This document shows, piece after piece, positions 45,688 through 54,770 of a stretch of DNA of 64,000 nucleotides. The DNA is from Chryseobacterium sp. YIM B08800 (GTDB taxonomy: Bacteria; Bacteroidota; Bacteroidia; Flavobacteriales; Weeksellaceae). Within the stretch, counting starts at the first letter, position 1, and each line of letters opens with the position of its first letter. The translations under genes and the position numbers were made by a program. The notes below the pieces were generated by a model. The model did not search any database, was not told the DNA's origin, and worked only from the letters and a program-made list of their open reading frames with translations. The stretch lies in NCBI RefSeq assembly GCF_026163565.1, contig NZ_JAPDKN010000011.1:124001-188000 (forward strand). The letters are read 5' to 3'.

Positions 45688-47970
45688 TTAACGTGTTCTG
45701 CTTTTGATTGCGTCTGATGCGCCTTCGATGTCTCTTACTTTTTTCACTTTTTGGTTTCCGAAGTTATAAGTGATACTAAATGTTCCACCTCTTCTGAATT
45801 GGTCGTTTCTTACATAGTTGTAATTTCCGTTGGCTTGATAATCTTCAATTTCTACGATGTTTGTTCTTAAAACATCATTTAGATTTAAAGCAAAAGTCCA
45901 GTCGTTCCAGTTTTTCTTGATGCTTAAATCTAAACTCATTAAGTTTTTCAGCATTCCCAGTTCAATTTGCTGTTTGTCTACGAAGAAATAATTAACTCCC
46001 AAAAACCATGTTTTCTTTTTGTCTAAACGAATCGTGTTATTGGTTTGGATAAGGATACTTGTTGATTTGATATTATTACTGTACACAATTTCTTTTCCAT
46101 CTTTATCAAGAAAAATATCTCCGTTGGTAGGATCTACAGCTAAAGAGCCATTGTTGACATTGTGCTGTACTCCCACGTTGAAATTCATCGTTAGATATTG
46201 TTTGAAGAAAGTTTTTTGAATTCCCACCATCGCAGACATTTCCTGTTTATCACCAAAATTTGTTCTTATGTAACGAAGTACATTCTGCTCGCTAATTGTA
46301 CCATCCATAGATTTTGCATACCCTTGTAGCGGAACTTGGGTAATGACATCCTTAAAGTAAGAGTGATTTAAAATCAAGAAATAAGAACTTTTGTACATGT
46401 ACGTTAATTCTTGATTATACGTTGACGAAGCTTTTACAAAAGGGTTGTTTTGGGTATAATTGTTTTCGGTAAGAATATTTCTTACGGGATTCAGCTCCCA
46501 GAAACTTGGTCTTCTCATTCTGCTTGAAAATGCGTAAGAAATGTTATTTTTATCATTGATCGCATAATTAACGCTCAGATACGGAAGTAAATTATTATAA
46601 TTTCTTTCAATCTTTCTGTATTCCTCGGTAGCATTATCTGAAGTTCCCAAGCTGTTGGTAATTTCGTATCGGGTACCAATTTTTCCGGAAAGTTTATCAG
46701 AGAATTTCTTTTCTAATGTTAAATAGGCGCCATAAATATTTTCATCATAAATGAAGTGATTAGGATTATGCTCTTCTGCTTTTAATGGAGGTATTGGGTT
46801 TTCCCTGTACGTGTCATTCTTTGTGTCGTTATCAGTTTTTGTTTTATTAAAATTACCACCAACAGCTATTGTAAAATCATTCTTAAACTTCTGGATATAA
46901 TCTACAGTACTGGAAAAATTATTGATGATTTGTGGCAGATTCTGAATAATGGTCTGGTTTGGGTTCAATTGTGTGTTATTTCCTGCATAATCTGCGAAAA
47001 AAGTTTTGTTGTCGGTAAACTGAAATCTTTTATAATTTAGATAAGCTGCATTTACATTTAATTTACTTCCCAATGAATCGGTTTTTAATTCATAATTTAA
47101 GTTAACCGAATTATTGTAAGAACGAGCATCTTCTTTGTTTCTAGAGTTGGTATAATTAGTCTTAAAAGATTGTGTGTTTTCATCAAATGCACGGATGGTA
47201 TTAAATAAATTAACCGTAGAATTATAACTTTTATTGGCACTTGAGTTCCATGATAATGCTAAATTACTTTTTTCTGTCAATTGATAATCAAAATTCAGAT
47301 AACCACCAATATATTGATTCGGATCATCAATGTTTCCTGTAGATTCGTTAGAAGATAGATCATTTCCGTTTCTCAGAACATAATGTTGAGCATCAATATT
47401 GTTTCCACCATACAAATTGGCACTGATTCCTAATTTATCTTTTCTGTAGTTGGCTGAAAAACTTGCAGAGCTTCCGTTGTATTTGTTTTGAGAATTAGAC
47501 ATTCTCATGTTTCCATTCAGACCGTCGCTCATTTTCTTTTTAAGAATGATATTGATAATTCCATCTGAAGCTTCTACCTGAAACTCACTTCCGGGAACAG
47601 TAATTACTTCAATTTTCTGAATGTTTTCTGCGGGAGTATTTTTTAAAAACTGAGTTACAGATTCAGCATCCATATTGGTTTTTCTACCGTTGATGTAGAT
47701 TAGGGCATTATTTTTTCCTGCAATTTTTAATGTTTTATCATCTGTTGTAGAAAGTAGGGGAGTCTGTCTCAATAGATCGAAAGTTGTATTTCCTTTTGCT
47801 ACAGGCGATGCCGCTACGTCGTATACAAAACGGTCGCTTTGTTTTTTGAAAACCTGCTTTTTCAATACAACTTCTTCTATTTTTTGAGTTTTTACTGAAT
47901 CCGTTTTTTTTTCTTGGGCAAAAGTAAATCCGCTAAAGAAAAGTGCTGCGATGAATATTTGAGTTTTCAT
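45688..47970 (-). CDS. TonB-dependent outer-membrane receptor (OMP_b-brl type)
   Basis: A 760-residue outer-membrane protein: signal peptide ending FAQ, plug-like region with LLRQTPLLSTTDDKTLKIAGKNNALIYINGRKT and EIITVPGSEF-type sequence, and a large beta barrel of the Bacteroidota OMP_b-brl family. It ends with TFSITYNFGNQ and a short basic tail. Substrate unknown. There is no SusD partner and no carboxypeptidase-like domain at the N-terminus. A candidate operator overlaps its promoter. Confidence 0.88.
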   Translation of the reverse strand: MKTQIFIAALFFSGFTFAQEKKTDSVKTQKIEEVVLKKQVFKKQSDRFVYDVAASPVAKGNTTFDLLRQTPLLSTTDDKTLKIAGKNNALIYINGRKTNMDAESVTQFLKNTPAENIQKIEVITVPGSEFQVEASDGIINIILKKKMSDGLNGNMRMSNSQNKYNGSSASFSANYRKDKLGISANLYGGNNIDAQHYVLRNGNDLSSNESTGNIDDPNQYIGGYLNFDYQLTEKSNLALSWNSSANKSYNSTVNLFNTIRAFDENTQSFKTNYTNSRNKEDARSYNNSVNLNYELKTDSLGSKLNVNAAYLNYKRFQFTDNKTFFADYAGNNTQLNPNQTIIQNLPQIINNFSSTVDYIQKFKNDFTIAVGGNFNKTKTDNDTKNDTYRENPIPPLKAEEHNPNHFIYDENIYGAYLTLEKKFSDKLSGKIGTRYEITNSLGTSDNATEEYRKIERNYNNLLPYLSVNYAINDKNNISYAFSSRMRRPSFWELNPVRNILTENNYTQNNPFVKASSTYNQELTYMYKSSYFLILNHSYFKDVITQVPLQGYAKSMDGTISEQNVLRYIRTNFGDKQEMSAMVGIQKTFFKQYLTMNFNVGVQHNVNNGSLAVDPTNGDIFLDKDGKEIVYSNNIKSTSILIQTNNTIRLDKKKTWFLGVNYFFVDKQQIELGMLKNLMSLDLSIKKNWNDWTFALNLNDVLRTNIVEIEDYQANGNYNYVRNDQFRRGGTFSITYNFGNQKVKKVRDIEGASDAIKSRTR

Positions 47971-48019
47971 AATTATATTTTTTAGTTTAGATGCTTGTAT
48001 CTATTATTATTTTACATTG

Positions 48020-48054
48020 CAAAGATATATAATAAATTTAGTATCATGCAATAC
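48020..48054 (-). promoter_or_regulatory. Promoter and candidate operator of the TonB-type receptor
   Basis: On the minus strand TATCTTTG (48027-48020) fits the -7 consensus. The dyad GTATCATGCAATAC (48041-48054), which pairs GTAT with ATAC around CATGCA, overlaps the -33 region. The spaced GTAT-N6-ATAC form is reminiscent of PadR-family operators. That assignment is inference. Confidence 0.4.
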
Positions 48055-48251
48055 AAAGTAGTGTAAATGTTTTTAAATAAAATTTAACTCACTGATTTAC
48101 AGGTCTTAAATTTTGAAATTTAAATTTCGTAATGTTTAATTGTTTATATAATTAGACAACTAAATCATGAATTTTGTTACAATTAAATTTAAAAATATTT
48201 AAATTCACTTTTTTTTGATTAATTTAGATTGAACAAAAAAATTAATAACTT

Positions 48252-50012
48252 ATGACAAAAATCTATTCTTTATTCCTTATTCTTGCACTTCTTATTTCGT
48301 GCAAAAGCGACTCTTTTATTGAGCTAGACAACCCGGAAAATCCGGCGACCGATTTTAATTTTGGGAACAATACTCAGAGAAGTTTTCATGGTATCGTACT
48401 TTCTACAGATGGAAATCCGGTTTCTGGTGCAACAATAACCATTGGTTCTGCAACAGCGCAAACAAATTCTAAAGGTATCTTCGTAATCAAAAATGCAGAC
48501 GTGAAAGAAAACTTTGCCTATGTAAAAGCTACCAAAGCGGGTTTTGTAAATGGGTTTCGTACAATGGTTCCTACCAATGGAAGTAACAAGATTAATATTA
48601 TGATGATTCCTGCAACCAATACCTCTACGATTTCTTCAGGTGCAACGGCAACGGTTTCTTTACCAAATGGGACAAAAGTAAAATTTGACGGCAGTTTCAA
48701 AGATGCAAACGGAAATGTTTATAGCGGAAATGTAAACGTTGCGATGTTTCATCTAAAACCCTCAGATCAATATCTTAATGAATTGATGCCGGGTTCTTTT
48801 CTTGCCAATAATTCTAATGGAAACTCAAGAATTATGGAAACTTACGGAATGCTTCATGTGCAATTAACGGGAGCTTCAGGGCAAAATCTTCAGATTGCCA
48901 ATGGGCATACTGCAGAGATGACTGTGGCTATTGATCCAACTCAAATATCGACGTCTACTGCAACAATTCCGTTATGGTCTTTTAACGAAACTACAGGTAT
49001 TTGGCAAGAAGAAGGTTCTGCAACAAAAGTTGGAAATACCTATGTAGGAAATGTAAGTCATTTCTCATGGTGGAATTGTGATGCACAGTTTCCTGTAGCT
49101 ACTCTGAAAGTAAATGTTAAAAATCCTGCAGGACAGCCCCTAAGTAATGTACAGGTTTACATAAGAAGACTCGGGCAAACTTATGACGTATACGGAAATA
49201 CTGATGCAAATGGGTTGGCTTCAGGATTGATTCCGGCAAATGAAACAGTGATGGTAAGAATTTACAACAATTGTGGAACTCTTATACACAATGTTAATGT
49301 TGGTCCTTTTAGCGCAGGTACGATAAATACAATTCCGGATATTGTACTGGCTTCTGTTCCTAATTATGAAATCAAAGGCGTGTTAAAAACGTGTAGTGGA
49401 GCTAATGTTACAGATGGAGTAGTTTATTTGAAATATGTGGGAGCAACAAATTATTTTCAAACAATATCTGCAGTAACTACTAATGGTAATTTCTCGTTTA
49501 ACGTAGTGGGATGTAATAATAATCAACAATTTAATCTTGAAGGAATAGATATTACCAATGCACAGGAAAGTGGCAATATTGCTTTTACAGGAATAAGCCC
49601 GGTGACAAATCTTGGAAACATTACCACTTGCGGAACGATTTCTGAGTTTGTTAATTATCAGATCGATAATCAGGCTGTTCAGGCATGTGTTAATGGCTTT
49701 TCAGCAAATTTAGATGCTGCTTATTTAGGTATCATGCATAATCAGTTACCGGTTGGAACAAGCCCATACTTTAATCTTCAAGCTAACGGTATAACTTCAG
49801 TAGGAACTTATACTTCAGGTTTTACAGTTTTTAATGGACCAAACGCTCCAATTCCTGCAGCAGGAAATAATCTGACTCTTCAGATAAGCCAGTTTGGAAC
49901 TGTAAATAATTATATTGATTTTACAATAAACGGAACTTATTCGGATAATGTAAATGGAGTACCAGTAACCAGAACTTTATCTGTCACAGGTCATGTGAAA
50001 AGAGATTTTTAA
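48252..50012 (+). CDS. Lipoprotein with carboxypeptidase-regulatory-like domains
   Basis: A 586-residue surface or periplasmic lipoprotein (signal ending LLISC, Cys17). It has a first beta-sandwich of the carboxypeptidase-regulatory type (about 45-105, FHGIVLSTDGNPVSGATITIGSA). A second stretch near 280-345 (LKVNVKNPAGQPLSNVQVYI) has the same look. Threonine/asparagine-rich strands fill the rest, with a final TLSVTGHVKRDF. It is probably an adhesin-like or secreted-domain scaffold. No enzymatic motif seen. A terminator shared with the convergent gene follows. Confidence 0.8.
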   Translation: MTKIYSLFLILALLISCKSDSFIELDNPENPATDFNFGNNTQRSFHGIVLSTDGNPVSGATITIGSATAQTNSKGIFVIKNADVKENFAYVKATKAGFVNGFRTMVPTNGSNKINIMMIPATNTSTISSGATATVSLPNGTKVKFDGSFKDANGNVYSGNVNVAMFHLKPSDQYLNELMPGSFLANNSNGNSRIMETYGMLHVQLTGASGQNLQIANGHTAEMTVAIDPTQISTSTATIPLWSFNETTGIWQEEGSATKVGNTYVGNVSHFSWWNCDAQFPVATLKVNVKNPAGQPLSNVQVYIRRLGQTYDVYGNTDANGLASGLIPANETVMVRIYNNCGTLIHNVNVGPFSAGTINTIPDIVLASVPNYEIKGVLKTCSGANVTDGVVYLKYVGATNYFQTISAVTTNGNFSFNVVGCNNNQQFNLEGIDITNAQESGNIAFTGISPVTNLGNITTCGTISEFVNYQIDNQAVQACVNGFSANLDAAYLGIMHNQLPVGTSPYFNLQANGITSVGTYTSGFTVFNGPNAPIPAAGNNLTLQISQFGTVNNYIDFTINGTYSDNVNGVPVTRTLSVTGHVKRDF

Positions 50013-50037
50013 ATAATTTAAAATAAATTTATAACAG

Positions 50038-50064
50038 AAAAGGACTTGAAAAAGTCCTTTTTTT
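50038..50064. terminator. Bidirectional terminator
   Basis: AAAGGACTT pairs with AAGTCCTTT at 50052-50060 with T-runs on either strand, between convergent genes ending at 50012 and 50063. Confidence 0.75.
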
Positions 50065-50401
50065 ATTCTCTGTCGAAACGTGCTAGTTTTTTGTCAATCC
50101 AAATTGTGGCAAAAGGAAAAAAAGCGGCGATGAGTGCAAAGACAGAATCTTCATCATCCCATTCGTATATTTTTCTTGTAGAAGGAATAAACAGTAGATA
50201 AAGCGTAAAAAAGAATCCGTGAATACTTCCAATTGTACTGATGTACACAATCGGTAAAATTCCTTCAGGATCAACCCTAATCCAAATCATTGCGGTAAAA
50301 AGGAAAAACCAAGAAATTGCTTCAGCCAAACAGATTTGCTTAAACCACTTGATGACTTTTTCCTGACCATATTTTGCGAAAAAATTTTCGAGAAATTCCA
50401 T
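50063..50401 (-). CDS. DUF3817 membrane protein
   Basis: A 112-residue protein with three hydrophobic helices. The order of features (KWFKQICLAEAISWFFLFTAMIW, STIGSIHGFFFTLYLLFIP, SVFALIAAFFPFATIWIDKKL) matches the DUF3817 family of small integral membrane proteins with unknown function. It lies downstream of nadD on the same strand, separated by a heptad-repeat array. Confidence 0.82.
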   Translation of the reverse strand: MEFLENFFAKYGQEKVIKWFKQICLAEAISWFFLFTAMIWIRVDPEGILPIVYISTIGSIHGFFFTLYLLFIPSTRKIYEWDDEDSVFALIAAFFPFATIWIDKKLARFDRE

Positions 50402-50421
50402 TATATATAATTTTGCCTAAC

Positions 50422-50490
50422 TTCTAACTTCTAACTTCTAACTTCTAACTTCTAACTTCTAACTTCTAACTTCTAACTTCTAACTTCTAC
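50422..50490. repeat. Heptad tandem array (TTCTAAC)n after nadD
   Basis: Nine perfect consecutive TTCTAAC units run from 50422 to 50484, then a partial unit. On the minus strand the array begins at the nadD stop codon (TAG, 50487-50489), which falls inside the terminal unit. The array lies 21 bases before the DUF3817 ATG. Copy number is likely to vary between strains. Confidence 0.9.
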
Positions 50491-51071
50491 TTATAAAAAC
50501 TACTTCCATCCAAATATTCAAAAACTTCTGGCGGAAGCATCGGTCTTACGTTTTTACCCTGCTTTATCATATTACGAATTTCGGTAGCAGACAATTCAAT
50601 AACTGGTGCTTTTACAAGCGAAATATTTTCATGATTGGTGTATTCATGATCTTTTTTATTTCCTTCAAAAACTCTTGGATAAACAATAATGTGATGATTT
50701 TTGATCAATAGATCAGCATTTTTCCATTTATGTAAACTTCCCAGATTATCTTCACCCATAATTAAGCTAAAAGAATAATCCGGATGTTTTTCTTTCAGAT
50801 AGGTTAAAGTATCGATAGTATAACTTGGTGTAGGAAGAGAAAACTCGATATTTGAAGCTCGCATATCCGGATAATTTTTGATGGCAAGTTCTACCATATC
50901 GAGCCTGTTGTGATCGTTCAGAAGCGACTTTTTTTCTTTAAAAGGGTTTTGCGGGCTCACCACAAACCACAATTCGTTCATATCCGAATTTTCAAGAATA
51001 TAATTCGCCAATATCAAATGCCCAATATGAATTGGGTTAAATGATCCGAAAAATAAGCCGATTTTTTTCAT
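50487..51071 (-). CDS. nadD: Nicotinate-nucleotide adenylyltransferase
   Basis: NadD (194 residues) adenylates nicotinate mononucleotide in NAD biosynthesis. Hallmarks: GLFFGSFNPIHIGH (the HIGH-like motif at residues 15-18), LIMGEDNLGSLHKW and the C-terminal ELSATEIRNMIKQGK. The stop codon TAG is embedded in a heptad-repeat array. It is transcribed in the direction recJ-nadD, 125 bases downstream of recJ. Confidence 0.96.
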   Translation of the reverse strand: MKKIGLFFGSFNPIHIGHLILANYILENSDMNELWFVVSPQNPFKEKKSLLNDHNRLDMVELAIKNYPDMRASNIEFSLPTPSYTIDTLTYLKEKHPDYSFSLIMGEDNLGSLHKWKNADLLIKNHHIIVYPRVFEGNKKDHEYTNHENISLVKAPVIELSATEIRNMIKQGKNVRPMLPPEVFEYLDGSSFYK

Positions 51072-51169
51072 TATTTCAGGGCTTTTTGGTACAGGAATAA
51101 ATATCTGTTACAAGATCTATAGATTTCCGCCAAACAATTAATTCCTTATAATTTCCCATATGTTTTTCT

Positions 51170-51200
51170 AATCCCTAAAGCCTAACTCCTAAAACCTAAT
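51170..51200. repeat. Degenerate CTAA-heptad array after recJ
   Basis: The units CTAATCC, CTAAAGC, CTAACTC, CTAAAAC and CTAATCT follow one another. On the minus strand the array begins at the recJ stop codon (TAG at 51196-51198) and also encodes its last Asp. It resembles a decayed version of the nadD array. Confidence 0.65.
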
Positions 51201-52908
51201 CTAGAAATTTCACATCCTTAATATTCAAGCAATGCGTTACATTTCCTTTCCAGTGATTTTCTTCTAATGTAAAAGCAATATCGAAATTCTTAGTTCTGAA
51301 ATCATCTGCAAATTGCCCCAGTTTAAAACCAATACATTCTATATTTCTTCCGGTAGATTCTTGTTTGATGTAAAACTTCAGGTGATTATTATCTTTCCCC
51401 ATCGTTTTTAAGTAACCGGAAATTTTCTGATTTCTTAGAACCAAATTAGGCTTCATATTGTGAGGTCCGAAAGGAGCTAATTTTCTGTGGAAATTGATAA
51501 AATCTCGGTTAATTTCATCAATGTTTACATCAGCATCTATGGTAATTGACGGTTCTTTTTGATGGTCTTTTATTTTTTCACCAACAATTCTTTCAAATTT
51601 AATTTTGAAATCCTCAAACTTCGATTTTTCCATAGAAAGACCTGCTGCAGCGTGATGTCCTCCGAACTTTAGGAAATATTCTGAGCATAAATCTAATGCT
51701 TCATGTACATCGAAATCTGAAACAGATCTTGCCGAAGCTACCATCTCACCATTATTTCCGTCTGTGAAAACCAATGTAGGTTTATAGTAAGTTTCGGTAA
51801 GTCTTGAAGCAACAATTCCTATAACCCCTTTATTCCATTCAGGATGGTAAACAATGGTTGAAAACTTTGTTTGTTGTTGCGATTCTATGATTTGGTTAAG
51901 CGCTGAAAGGGTAGAGTTCATGTCGAGTTCACGCCTTTCATCGTTAAGATTCATGATGTCGCTTACGATTTGGTGAGCGTGTTTCAGGTTGTCTGAAACC
52001 ATCAATTCTACGGCTGCTTTTCCTTGGGAAATTCTTCCGGCAGCGTTAATTTTTGGTGCAATTTCAAAAACAATATTTGAAATTTCAAAATGAGAAAGTT
52101 TATCTTCCGGAATCAAAAGTCTCAGACCCATGTTTCGGGTTTTTCTGAGCATTTTAAGTCCCATTTTTGCTAAAACTCTGTTTTCCCCCGTCATCGAAAC
52201 AATATCTGCAGCAATAGAAATTGCCAGAAGATCTGTTAGTTCAAACAGTTCCGATTCAGGAATTTTATAAATAGTATTCAGACCTTGGCACAGTTTAAAA
52301 CCTACGCCACATCCTGAAAGTTCTTTAAAAGGATACCTACAGTCAACCCTTTTTGGATCTAAAACCGCTGTTGCATCGGGGATTTCATCTCCGGGTAAGT
52401 GGTGATCACAGATAATAAATTCGATGTCTTTGGTTTTGGCATAATTAATCATGTCAATCGCCTTAATTCCGCAATCTAATGCGATAATAAGCGAAAAGCC
52501 ATTTTCCTTTGCAAAATCAATTCCTTCGGTAGAAATTCCGTATCCTTCAGAATTACGATCTGGAATATAATAGTCTAAATATTTTTTTTGAACAATTTTT
52601 CTGAGATAAAGATACATCAGCGCAACCGCAGTGGTTCCGTCTACGTCATAATCTCCGTAAATCATAATTTTTTCACCATTTTCTATAGCTGTTGCAATGC
52701 GTTCTACTGCTTTTTGCATATCTGCCATCAGAAAAGGGCTGTGAATATCTGTTACGTTAGGTTTGAAAAATTCTCTCGCCTTTTGATAATTGTCGATTCC
52801 TCTGAGAACTAATAGTTTGGATTCAAAAGTTCCAAAACCAAGCGACGAACTCAATCCATCTACAATTTCTTCATCAGGTTCGGGTTTATAAATCCATTTT
52901 TGGCTCAT
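51196..52908 (-). CDS. recJ: Single-stranded-DNA-specific exonuclease RecJ
   Basis: RecJ (570 residues) is the 5'-3' single-strand exonuclease of recombination and mismatch repair. The DHH motifs are present: GDYDVDG (85-91), LDCG near 145-148, CDHH (167-170) and GGHHAAAG near residue 420 of the DHHA1 domain, followed by an OB-fold. A TATTTTTG -7 element on the minus strand lies only 5 bases before the ATG, so the transcript may be nearly leaderless. The gene ends in a degenerate heptad array. Confidence 0.96.
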   Translation of the reverse strand: MSQKWIYKPEPDEEIVDGLSSSLGFGTFESKLLVLRGIDNYQKAREFFKPNVTDIHSPFLMADMQKAVERIATAIENGEKIMIYGDYDVDGTTAVALMYLYLRKIVQKKYLDYYIPDRNSEGYGISTEGIDFAKENGFSLIIALDCGIKAIDMINYAKTKDIEFIICDHHLPGDEIPDATAVLDPKRVDCRYPFKELSGCGVGFKLCQGLNTIYKIPESELFELTDLLAISIAADIVSMTGENRVLAKMGLKMLRKTRNMGLRLLIPEDKLSHFEISNIVFEIAPKINAAGRISQGKAAVELMVSDNLKHAHQIVSDIMNLNDERRELDMNSTLSALNQIIESQQQTKFSTIVYHPEWNKGVIGIVASRLTETYYKPTLVFTDGNNGEMVASARSVSDFDVHEALDLCSEYFLKFGGHHAAAGLSMEKSKFEDFKIKFERIVGEKIKDHQKEPSITIDADVNIDEINRDFINFHRKLAPFGPHNMKPNLVLRNQKISGYLKTMGKDNNHLKFYIKQESTGRNIECIGFKLGQFADDFRTKNFDIAFTLEENHWKGNVTHCLNIKDVKFLD

Positions 52909-53123
52909 GTCACAAAAATAGGTAAAATTTATTTTAAAAGCTATTGAAATGTCTGCTCAAATTCAAATTCATTCTTCTTTTTATGTTAAGTTATTTTTAA
53001 TATAAATGATGATTTGTAATTAAGTTTTTAATGAATTTTATTTTTTTTTACCATTTAGCAAAACCGAAGCGTTGAGAGTCTCGTAAGTAATTTTAAATAC
53101 TAAACCCATTTAAAAATTATATT

Positions 53124-53834
53124 ATGAAAAAACCAATTCAAGTTTCTAACCAGGGAGCAACTCTGGATACCGGCAGAAGAAACTTTCTAAAACTGAGCGG
53201 CATTGGTATTGCCGTTGCCGGCCTTACTTTGATAGGCTGCGATGACGACGATTTCGAATACATGGAACCAAGCAAAATATTTGATTTAGGAACAGGTGAT
53301 GTAGGGGTTCTCAATTATGCGTATGCTCTTGAACAGTTAGAAGCAGATTTTTACACCAAAGTCGTTAATAATTTCTATTCCGGTATTTCAAATGCTGAAA
53401 AAGAAGTACTTACGGATCTTTATCACCATGAAGTTATCCACCGAGATTTTTTCAAAGCTGCTATTTCCGGAGCAACGAATAATGTTTTACCCACTTTAGA
53501 ATTTCAATATCCTAATGTAAATTTTAATGATAGAAGCTCAGTTTTGGCTACTGCAAAAGCATTAGAAGATACTGGTGTTGCAGCATATAATGCGGCCGGA
53601 AAATATATTACCAATCCTGCTTATTTGGTAATTGCCGGAAAAATTGTTTCTGTAGAAGCAAGGCATGCTTCCGCGATTCGAGATTTAATCAATCCGGGAA
53701 CTGCAGCGTTTTCAGGAGATGATGTCATCAATTCAAACGGACTGGATGTTGCTAAAGAACCAAAAGATGTGGTAATGGCAGCCGGAGGATTTATAAAAAC
53801 TCCATTCACTTGGAAAGAACAAGGTATCAACTAA
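53124..53834 (+). CDS. Tat-exported ferritin-like lipoprotein
   Basis: A 236-residue ferritin-like domain protein. The N-terminus has the twin-arginine pattern GRRNFLKLSGIG and then LIGC, a lipobox, so it is probably exported folded by Tat and lipidated. The four-helix core has the metal-ligand pattern ALEQLEADFY, HHEVIHRDFF, ALEDTGVAAY and VSVEARHAS. Related desiccation- or stress-associated ferritin-like proteins bind iron or manganese. It forms a pair with the next gene. Confidence 0.85.
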   Translation: MKKPIQVSNQGATLDTGRRNFLKLSGIGIAVAGLTLIGCDDDDFEYMEPSKIFDLGTGDVGVLNYAYALEQLEADFYTKVVNNFYSGISNAEKEVLTDLYHHEVIHRDFFKAAISGATNNVLPTLEFQYPNVNFNDRSSVLATAKALEDTGVAAYNAAGKYITNPAYLVIAGKIVSVEARHASAIRDLINPGTAAFSGDDVINSNGLDVAKEPKDVVMAAGGFIKTPFTWKEQGIN

Positions 53835-53853
53835 TCAAATTAAATCTATTATT

Positions 53854-54669
53854 ATGAATATTCTTAAATTACTAGATAAGCTTTCAGACGATTCTTTTTT
53901 TACAAGACAAACGTCTAGATCAGGTTCGCTTTCAGATATTTCAGCATTTGGAAAGAAAGCCGCAGTTGCAGCTTTGCCATTAGGTTTAGCAGGTTTAATG
54001 ACCACAACCGCAAAAGCGGAAACTTTTAACGACAATGTTCCCGGAACAGCGATGAAAAGTGCTTTAACAGATGCACTTCAATTAGCATTAACACTGGAAT
54101 ATTTAGAAGATGAATATTACAGAATAGGTCTCAACACCGGAACTTTAATTCCTACAGCAGACCGTACTGTTTTTATGCAGATTTCTAAACATGAAGCAGC
54201 TCACGTTGCATTTTTAAAAGCAACATTAACTTCTTTAGGAGAAACACCGGGAGCAAAACCTACCTTCGATTTTACAGCCGGAGGAAATTTTACACCATTT
54301 ACCAATTACCAACAGTTTTTGATTTTGGCGCAAGCTTTTGAAGACACAGGAGTAAGAGCTTATAAAGGACAAGCTGGAAATGTGATGTCTAACAAGGCGG
54401 TTCTTCAAGCTGCTTTACAAATTCATTCTGTAGAAGCGAGACATGCTTCTCAGGTGCGAAGAATGCGTGCTAATAAAGGTTGGATAGAATTGGCAAACGG
54501 AGGAAGTATGCCTCCTGCAACCAATGCTGTTTATGCAGGAGAAGATGTGACTGTACAAGCTGGATTTAATACTGCAACTGCTTTTGGAGCTGCGGCCGGA
54601 TCTGCAGCTTATGATGAGGTTCTTAGCGGTTCAGATGCTGCAACAATTGCAGGTCTGTTTATTGTATAA
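53854..54669 (+). CDS. Ferritin-like domain protein (second of a pair)
   Basis: A 271-residue homologue of the preceding protein with the same four ligand blocks: ALTLEYLEDEYYR, KHEAAHVAFLKA, AFEDTGVRAYKG and HSVEARHASQVRRM. Its N-terminus lacks a clear twin-arginine lipobox; a hydrophobic stretch AAVAALPLGLAGLMTTTAKAE (about 32-52) could serve as an unusual export signal. It starts 20 bases after its partner, so they are cotranscribed and may form a hetero-oligomer. A strong hairpin terminator follows. Confidence 0.83.
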   Translation: MNILKLLDKLSDDSFFTRQTSRSGSLSDISAFGKKAAVAALPLGLAGLMTTTAKAETFNDNVPGTAMKSALTDALQLALTLEYLEDEYYRIGLNTGTLIPTADRTVFMQISKHEAAHVAFLKATLTSLGETPGAKPTFDFTAGGNFTPFTNYQQFLILAQAFEDTGVRAYKGQAGNVMSNKAVLQAALQIHSVEARHASQVRRMRANKGWIELANGGSMPPATNAVYAGEDVTVQAGFNTATAFGAAAGSAAYDEVLSGSDAATIAGLFIV

Positions 54670-54689
54670 ATAATTTCTTTTTTAATATT

Positions 54690-54730
54690 AAAAATCCTTT
54701 TTCGGTATCTCTCCGGAAAAGGATTTTATT
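54690..54730 (+). terminator. Terminator after ferritin-like pair
   Basis: AAAATCCTTTTTCGG pairs with CCGGAAAAGGATTTT across a short loop, followed by T-rich sequence. Confidence 0.8.
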
Positions 54731-54770
54731 TTGATGAAAAGTATTATCTTCACGGTACAAATTATTTAAT

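Noticed and set aside
50422..50490. CRISPR array
   Set aside because: The unit is only 7 bases with no spacers and there are no cas genes; it is a simple heptad repeat.
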